Source: Mytilus edulis (lineage: Eukaryota > Mollusca > Bivalvia > Mytilida > Mytilidae). From it: 64,000 bases of DNA. This document shows positions 57,593 through 64,000 of the stretch, piece by piece (positions within the stretch are counted from its first letter, which is position 1; the number at the start of each line of letters is the position of its first letter). The notes under the pieces were generated by a model that saw only the letters and a list, made by a program, of their open reading frames with translations, ran no database searches and was not told the DNA's origin. The position numbers and the translations under genes were made by a program. Location of the stretch: the NCBI RefSeq assembly GCF_963676685.1, contig NC_092354.1, positions 19,660,746-19,724,745 of the forward strand, written 5' to 3'.

Positions 57593-57649
57593 CAGTATTA
57601 TTTCTGGATCATCTCTTTTGTCAAAAGAGATGATCCAGAAATAATACTG
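57593..57649. repeat. Perfect 27-bp inverted repeat with 3-base loop
   Basis: Arm cagtattatttctggatcat then ctctttt, loop gtc, then the exact complement. A transcript would form a long stable hairpin. Confidence 0.95.
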
Positions 57650-57707
57650 ATAAGGAATAAAAAAAGTTCTTGTGATTAAAAACAGGTCAATTGACTTATA
57701 AATAAAA

Positions 57708-57835
57708 TTGAGAATGCAAACAGGGAATGTGTCAAAGAGATAAAAACAAAAACAAATAAAGACAAAATCGAACAGAGAGCAGAAAAGAGCCCTAGGCCAC
57801 AAATGGGTCTTCAACACCGCAAGAAAATCCTGGTT
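57708..57835 (+). repeat. Diverged copy of the 13927-type repeat
   Basis: Shares aaaattgagaatgcaaacag, gggaatgtgtcaaagag and gggtcttcaacac with that family. Confidence 0.65.
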
Positions 57836-58047
57836 AAACATTTTTGAATATACATGTAGAAGTGTTGAGATAAGAAATAAATGTTGGCATCGCATCTTCT
57901 TTGTCATTTTGTCTCTGGTGGAGATTTGAAAAAAACATGTCTCGTTGGCATTCTTACTACACCCTATTTATTTTATATCACAAGCAAATATTTGCAAGTA
58001 AAAAAAATGTAACTACTTATTGGAAAATAATTAATCTTTCTAACCAT

Positions 58048-58417
58048 AATAGTTATCAAAAGTACCAGGATTATAATTTAGTACGCCAGACGCGCATTTC
58101 ATCTACATAAGACTCATCAGTGACGCTCATATCAAAATATTTATAAAGCCAAACAAATAGAAAGTTGAAGAGCATTGGGGATCCAAAATTCCAAACAGTT
58201 GTGCCAAATATGGCTAAGGTAATCTATGCCTGGGATAAGAAAATCCTTAGTTTTTCGAAAAATTCATAGTTTTGTAAACAGGAAATTTATAAAATGACCA
58301 CATTATTGATATTCATGCCAAAACTGAAGTGTTGACTACTGGGCTGGTGATACCCTCGGGGACGAAACGTCCACCAGCAGTGGCATCAACCCAGTGGTGT
58401 AAATAGTTATCAAAAGT
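58048..58417 (+). repeat. Dispersed bivalve repeat with 'acgccagacgcgcatttc' core
   Basis: The direct repeats aatagttatcaaaagt stand at both ends (58048-58063 and 58402-58417), either a 16-bp target duplication or terminal parts of the element. Contains cgccagacgcgcatttcatc and ccctcggggacgaaacgtcc. I recognise the core as a very common bivalve repeat (memory). Confidence 0.75.
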
Positions 58418-58848
58418 TATAAAATCTGAGATAATTTGTCAAATTATTAATGGTTATAATATACATGATATATATACATAAATTCAAGAATTTAAAAAAA
58501 AAAGATGACATCATGTCTAGTTTGCTGATTCAAGTTCAACTTTATATTTCCTATAGGCTTGTATGTATACACAATTTGTAAAATCTATGAAATTAAGAAG
58601 ACATAGGAATTGAACTTTCCTTAATCCATGAAAATTGGTATTACTGCAAATAAATTAATGCACAGTATTTCTAAACTTGTATTTTTTTTTTTTATTTTTT
58701 TTTTAAAGTCATAGTAAACAAGTGACTGGTGAAAAATAATGTTATTTAAATTTTTGAACCAGTGCATACAAACATCATAAACTTAGTCTTCTGTCCACGA
58801 TTTTATCATTTATTTTTTTTTTCAATCGGTCAGTGTTGTTGTGTAAAT
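58418..58848 (+). other. Probable promoter/5' UTR region of the terminal gene
   Basis: AT-rich, without a coding signal or obvious TATA/initiator arrangement that I can defend. The proposed first coding exon follows at 58849. Confidence 0.35.
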
Positions 58849-61800
58849 ATGGCAGGTAATTAAAGTTTGTGTTTTGAAGCCGAAGTTTAACGATTGTCAC
58901 CTGTTTTTTCAACAATCATCAAAAAGCATTGAAATTGAGAACGTGTTTGACATGTATAATCAGATAATAGTTTATTTTAAGGACATACATGCGTATTGCG
59001 ATCATCAGATTTTTACGAGATGAGTCACGCTGAGGTCACTTTGCATACGGAAAATATGTATGGGGAATGCAATCAAAATAAAGTAAACTTCTTCTAAATA
59101 ACAAACTAAAGAATTTTCTTCAGAAAAAAGTATATGTACATAAGTTTTATAATGAAAACTATCCATTGAGTTATAAAAACCATATACATTATTTTATTTA
59201 ATTTGAGGTTTCTTATGACGTTAAATTTAGGAAAGAGGTGTGAAGTTCAAGAGAAAGTGGAGTTTTTTTAATTGGTGTACAGTAAAACATGTATTTTCTT
59301 GAATTTTTGTAGGGAGCAGTAGTAAAATGGCCGACATGTTTCATGAATTGGAAGAAATAACAAGTTTCAGTGAAAACAGTGAAGACATTCCAAGTATTTT
59401 CCAACAGTTTGATTTACTGGTAAACAATAGAAATAAAAGTAAGAAGAAGGAAAATTTAGTCGAAGATTTACGAAGACCGGGTCACAACCATGCATTGGAT
59501 AAAATGATGCTACAGCACTTGAATAAAAGGACAAAACCGAAAAGAAAAGTCAGTAGCGTTCCATTACTGTACATTCCTGGTGAAACGAACTCATCGATTG
59601 TTACGATTGATCAAGAAACATTCAGAGGTTTAGTTGGAAACCCAAAACCTAAACAAAGACAAAGTAGAAAAAAGGTACGAAAAACACATGATTTTGAAGA
59701 CAGTAAAGTCCCTCTATCACAAACACTGCCTTTTGACTCTGAAACTGTTTTACAGGAAGTTGAAACTGGTCAGATGAAGGGAAAGAACTCTCCTCAAAAT
59801 GAAAAAGTAGAATGTGCTATTTGTGGGGTGAAATTTGAGAATAGTCTAAGGTTAAAGCAACACTCTCGGGTGCATAGAAGATGTATCAACAATGGCAGAC
59901 GATATTCACCACGGAAGACATTTTGTTACCCGTATTTAATTCCAGAAAGTTTTACAAATCAAATTAACAATCATGGTAGGGATATTTCCAATGAAAATTG
60001 TAATGAACTTTCAACAAAAACTATTGGACAATGTTCTGAAGACATTTCATCATCACTTGCCATGCCATTAGCTTCAACCAATGGATCAACTTCTGTATCA
60101 ATTAACGCAAATCTTGTTAACACCTTTTCCGATCCCAAAAATGGCGCAATTCTTTCAAATATTTTGCAGAATTTTGTTCAACAGAACAAAACCAATAGTG
60201 CAAATTCTAAATCTGATAGAGACGAAAATTCTCAACCAATTACAACTGCTCTTTCAGACAAAATTTCGTCAGAAACAGATGTTGGTTTGGTGGTATCTGC
60301 TGAACCTGTTTGTAAGAGTAATGAAGGCAATAAAAACATTAGCACTATAGGAGATTTCAGGGGTTGCACAAATTCTAATTTTAGTAATACAGTCAAAACT
60401 AAAAATGTTCAACAGAAGAGTACAAAAAGTAAGAACAGTATAGAAAATCTAATCAATGAAAACAAAGGATCTGAAAGTAATATGGTGGAGGACAGGAGTG
60501 AGAATGTTTACCATAATTCAAAGAGTAACCAATCAGAATCTTTTATTGAAAAAAGTAACCAATTAGAATCTTGTGTTGACAAAAGAAACAGAATAGTTGA
60601 TAAGCAGAGAAATAAGCCTGGAAATATTCAGTCAGGTTTGCAAATGAATGCTGCTATGGAAAAGTCTTCCAAAAGTTCTAATTTGTGTAAGAATACTTTA
60701 ACAGTAACAGCAGAAATTCATGCCCAAGCCTTTGATAATGCTTGTAATCAAAGAATATCTGGTAATGAGGTAAAAACTTTCAATGGTGATTTGTGTCAGG
60801 GAATTGAAATTGCTGATGAAACTGAAATGGAAAGAGAATCAGAAAATATAAGTATAGAAGAACTTGAGAAAGGCGCATTAATGGCACTGAAGAAATTATC
60901 TGCACAGATAAGTCCAAGAAAGGGAAGTAACTCTTTATCAAAAAATGCTGAAAGTCCAATAAAGGGAAGGAACTCATTATCAGCACTGGAAAGTCAATTG
61001 AAGGGAAGTAATTTTGTATCATCTCAGGCAAGTCCAATTAAAGGAAGTAATTCACTTACAGCGCAGACATGTCAAATTAAGGAAAGTCCAATGAAGGGAA
61101 GTAACTTGTTATCAGCACAGACAAGTCCAATGAAGGGAATTAACTGTTTATCAGCTCAGACAAGTTCAACAAAGGGAAGTAATTCTTTATCAGCACAGAC
61201 AAGTCCAATGAAGGGAATTAACTGTTTATCTGCTCAGACAAGTTCAACAAAGGGAAGTAATTCTTTATCAGCACAGGCAAGTCCAATGAAGGGAAGTAAC
61301 TCTTTATCAGCACAGTCAAGTCCAGTGAAGGGAAGAAACAAATTATCTATTCATGCAAGTCCAACAAAGGGAAGTAATTCCTTATCAACACAGTCAAGTC
61401 CAGTAAAGGGAAGTAACACTTTATCCATTCATGGAAGTCCAACAAAGGGAAGTAATTCTTTATCTCTACAGGAAAGTCAAATGAAGAGAAGTAACTCTTC
61501 GTTCAACAGAACTCCATGCAAAAGAAGAATAGTTGTTAGGTCTGTGCATGGTAATGGGGATCAATTAGGTTGTGATGCTGAACAAAAGGAAATAAGTTGT
61601 CCAGTGACTGAAAAGTGTACAAAAAGGGGAGATAATGTAAGAACTATGTGCAATCAAACTGAACCAAAAGGATCTCCATGTACTAGAATGGTGGAATTTG
61701 TCAAACAAATAGAACAAATCTGCAAAAATAAACATTGCCAAGAAAGCAATGATATGGAAGGTAAACAAAGTCAAAATGATGGTGACACTATAGTTTCTGA

Positions 61801-64000
61801 TAAAAATGGAGGTTCATCAGTTGTTAGGAGTCCGCCATATTTAGATGATCTTTCATTTCGAAACACAACAAAATACTGTGGAATTTGGTTAAACAATGAC
61901 AGACAGACAGAAGGAATCGAAACTATTCAGAACCACAAAGATCATATTTTAAATGATTCATTTTGCTCAAGAACATCTAGTTACTATGACAACATGAAGC
62001 GATACAAAAGTTGGAAGACTCAGTCTGTTGATTCAGAAAAAATAAATTCAAATCATAGAAATCATGTTTGTGATTTGGAAGAAAGAGCTGTGATTTTAAA
62101 CAATAATCATGATTCTGATGAAGTGATTCAAAACGCTATCAATAATCAAGATGCATTATTATCATGTGAGCTCAATGAGGATGGTCAAATTGAACAGAAT
62201 AATGACACGTCAAACTTGCCAACATTAGTATGTTCTGAGCTTGACAGTAAGATGCAAGAAAATAGGAAAATTGCACAAAATTTCACACAGTGCAGTAGAG
62301 ATAAAAATATAAATGAAGAAAACACAACGGTAACACAAAATTTTGAAAGACCTTTATCAGATTTATGTGAGGTTGAAAACATGCAAGACAACGATTTTGA
62401 GAATGACGAAAATTGCTATCATACAGAGACTGACATTTTCACTGATGGGAGCATTGAACAAAGCCCCAGGATGACACAGATTGTAGACCAAAGTCACAAG
62501 GAGGCTTTTATACGATATAGACAATTACATTATGAAGACAGCATTTTAAGAGATGAAACATTGGATCATGATGCGAGTTTGTCAAATTTTAGTTCAACTG
62601 AAAAATCAAAAAATCAACAATTGTTCAAAACTTACGAAAGAAAAATATTTGGAGACGATACTAGTCAGGTTGCTATGCAGACAGTAAATGATGATCTGGA
62701 ACAAATCACATTGATTGATGAAAAGGGAGACAATTTTGAATGTTTACAAAAATTAAAGCAGAAAAAGGGAGATAATTTTGAAAGTTTACAAAATCTGTAC
62801 AGGGGAGATAATTCTAAGCCAACATTTGCTGAGTTTAGTAAAAACACACAAAACAAATCATCTATAGCTAAGAATCTATTTAAAAACTTTTACAAACTTA
62901 GAAATTCAGAATCAGATACAAATTGTAATGTCTATGCAGAAATTATGAAATTACCAAAAAATAAGAATCAATATGAAGTTTTATATGAAACGACAAGCAC
63001 TGATGATTCTGATGAATCTGATCAAGGGGGAGAACTCCTACATAGAAAGAGGATAGATCATAAAACTCTGCTGTTAAAGTGTTCTAGACTGTGTTCATAT
63101 CTTGAAAATATGGAACGCATAAAGTACCAAAAAAGACTTCTAAAATGCAGTGCAAAAGACAAAGTGTGCAAGGTTCAGAGAGAATCTAAGAAATTGAAAA
63201 GTAAGGAGAGCAGTATTTGCAAGTCTGTCGCAAATGATAAAAATATGAACAAAGGTAAAAGCTTTAAAGCTAGTTCTAAAGATACAAAAAATAAGAAGGG
63301 AAATAGTCATGGATTGATAAAAGATCATGGGAACCTACAGTCTCAAAATTGCAAGAAAAGAAAAACAGAACTACAGGATCTCCATGATGGAAGTTCGGAA
63401 GAAAAATGTAGGAAAGTATGCAATAGTAAAAGAGATGATGAAAAGCAGGATATTGAATTGCAGAGAGAAAAAGACAGCAAACGAAAATTAGCAAGTGCAG
63501 ATGATAAATTTAAAATCAGTAACAATAACATTATTAAAGAGAAATGCTGCTCTGTGAAAAAGAAAAAGGGATTAGAACAAAAACAACATACACAGTCGAG
63601 GAAAAGTCCAAGAAAACGCTTTGTTAACCGTCTTGAGAAAACTGAAAATCTAACTCAACGCAAGGAAAGAATCAACTGTGTTGTAAGTCAAAAGAAGGCT
63701 TCTCAAAAACAAACTCTGTCAAAGTTATCCAAAACTGAAACATCTGATAGCTGTCTAATTAGTGTACCTAAAAGTCCAACAAAAAGTCCAGCAAAACTGA
63801 TTTTGAAGGAAACAGGAGCAAATATTTCAAGAAAAAGTCAGCGGAAAACTGTTAGTTCTTTAAAAGTTATTTGTTTGTCTGAAAAGGAAACCAGTCTCAA
63901 AAAGGGTCCAAGGAAAACTGTTACCCCTTCAAAAGTAGTCTGTTTGTCTAAAGAGGTAGTCAGCCCAAGAAAGAGTCCAAGAAAAAATGTTAGTCCTTCA
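58849..64000 (+). CDS. Very large nuclear-type protein with one C2H2 finger and SPxK repeats (partial, runs off the window)
   Basis: Proposed exons 58849-58855 (ATGGCAG|gtaatt) and 59313 to beyond 64000 (acceptor tttttgtag). The join reads MAGSSSKMADMFHELEEITS; if exon 1 is wrong, Met at 59327 (aaaATGG) starts the protein. The second exon stays open for at least 1558 codons from 59327 with no stop. Residues below count from that Met. There is one classical C2H2 finger, C163-x2-C166-x12-H179-x3-H183 (VECAICGVKFENSLRLKQHS). Residues 529 to ~728 are about 15 tandem 13-residue repeats of the type SPMKGSNSLSAQT, eleven with SPxK, the full CDK consensus. The C-terminal stretch seen is Lys/Ser-rich with KSPTKSPAK and SPRKSPRKN. 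Most of the rest is Asn/Ser/Lys/Glu-rich and probably disordered. A chromatin or DNA-repair scaffold is a possibility by composition only; I do not recognise the family. Confidence 0.85.
60911..61510 (+). repeat. 39-bp coding tandem repeat (SPxK array)
   Basis: About 15 units of agtccaatgaagggaagtaa followed by ctctttatcagcacagaca, all kept in frame. Unit 4 is followed by a five-codon partial unit. Differences are concentrated at the residue after SP and at the last position of the unit. Confidence 0.93.

Noticed and set aside
57287-57907. 206-codon minus-strand frame rich in Phe/Cys
   Set aside because: It runs antisense through two dispersed repeats and a perfect hairpin; no family similarity.
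60780-63531. Several minus-strand frames over the terminal gene
   Set aside because: Antisense shadows of a single long, compositionally biased coding exon on the plus strand.

Overview
The window reads as nuclear DNA of a bivalve mollusc, most probably a marine mussel (Mytilus or a close relative). The support is AT-rich non-coding sequence with spliced genes, a molluscan-type innexin, a bivalve-style B-box/NHL-like protein, and many dispersed repeats that I recognise from memory as typical of mussel genomes. The species cannot be fixed from the sequence alone.

Layout. (1) 392-11299, plus strand: the 3' half of a class I bHLH E-protein gene (TCF3/TCF4/TCF12/daughterless family), with eight constitutive exons and two tandemly duplicated alternative exons that each encode the DNA-contacting basic region. 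Its introns hold piggyBac-like TTAA-flanked MITEs, a dead Tc1/mariner copy and several minisatellites. (2) 16.9-20.7 kb: a 66-bp minisatellite with higher-order structure, which produces a spurious 1105-codon open frame. (3) 23662-31556, minus strand: six exons of a cyclopropane-synthase/coclaurine N-methyltransferase-like SAM methyltransferase, lacking only the first ~20-25 residues. (4) 33.4-34.6 kb, plus strand: a single-exon B-box/NHL-like gene broken by a frameshift. (5) 36.7-41.25 kb: a 40-bp minisatellite of about 110 units. (6) 41.4-47.3 kb: a repeat-rich interval with two PIF/Harbinger-like MITEs, 169-bp tandem arrays and a nested 127/208-bp array. (7) 48508-49759, minus strand: the main exon of an innexin gap-junction gene. 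(8) 51-58.4 kb: foldback elements, a MULE transposase relic and SINE-like repeats. (9) 58849 to the window end, plus strand: the start of a very large nuclear-looking protein with one C2H2 finger and a tandem array of SPxK (CDK-type) motifs.

The genes are unrelated in function and on both strands, as expected for animal DNA; there are no operons. The strongest biological observations are the duplicated basic-region exons of the E-protein gene (two DNA-binding isoforms by alternative splicing), the alternative splice donor that would give that protein a short acidic C-terminus, and the 15-copy SPxK repeat in the terminal gene. I recognised no tRNA, rRNA or CRISPR array. Splice sites are read by eye from GT/AG context, phase and family similarity, with no transcript support.
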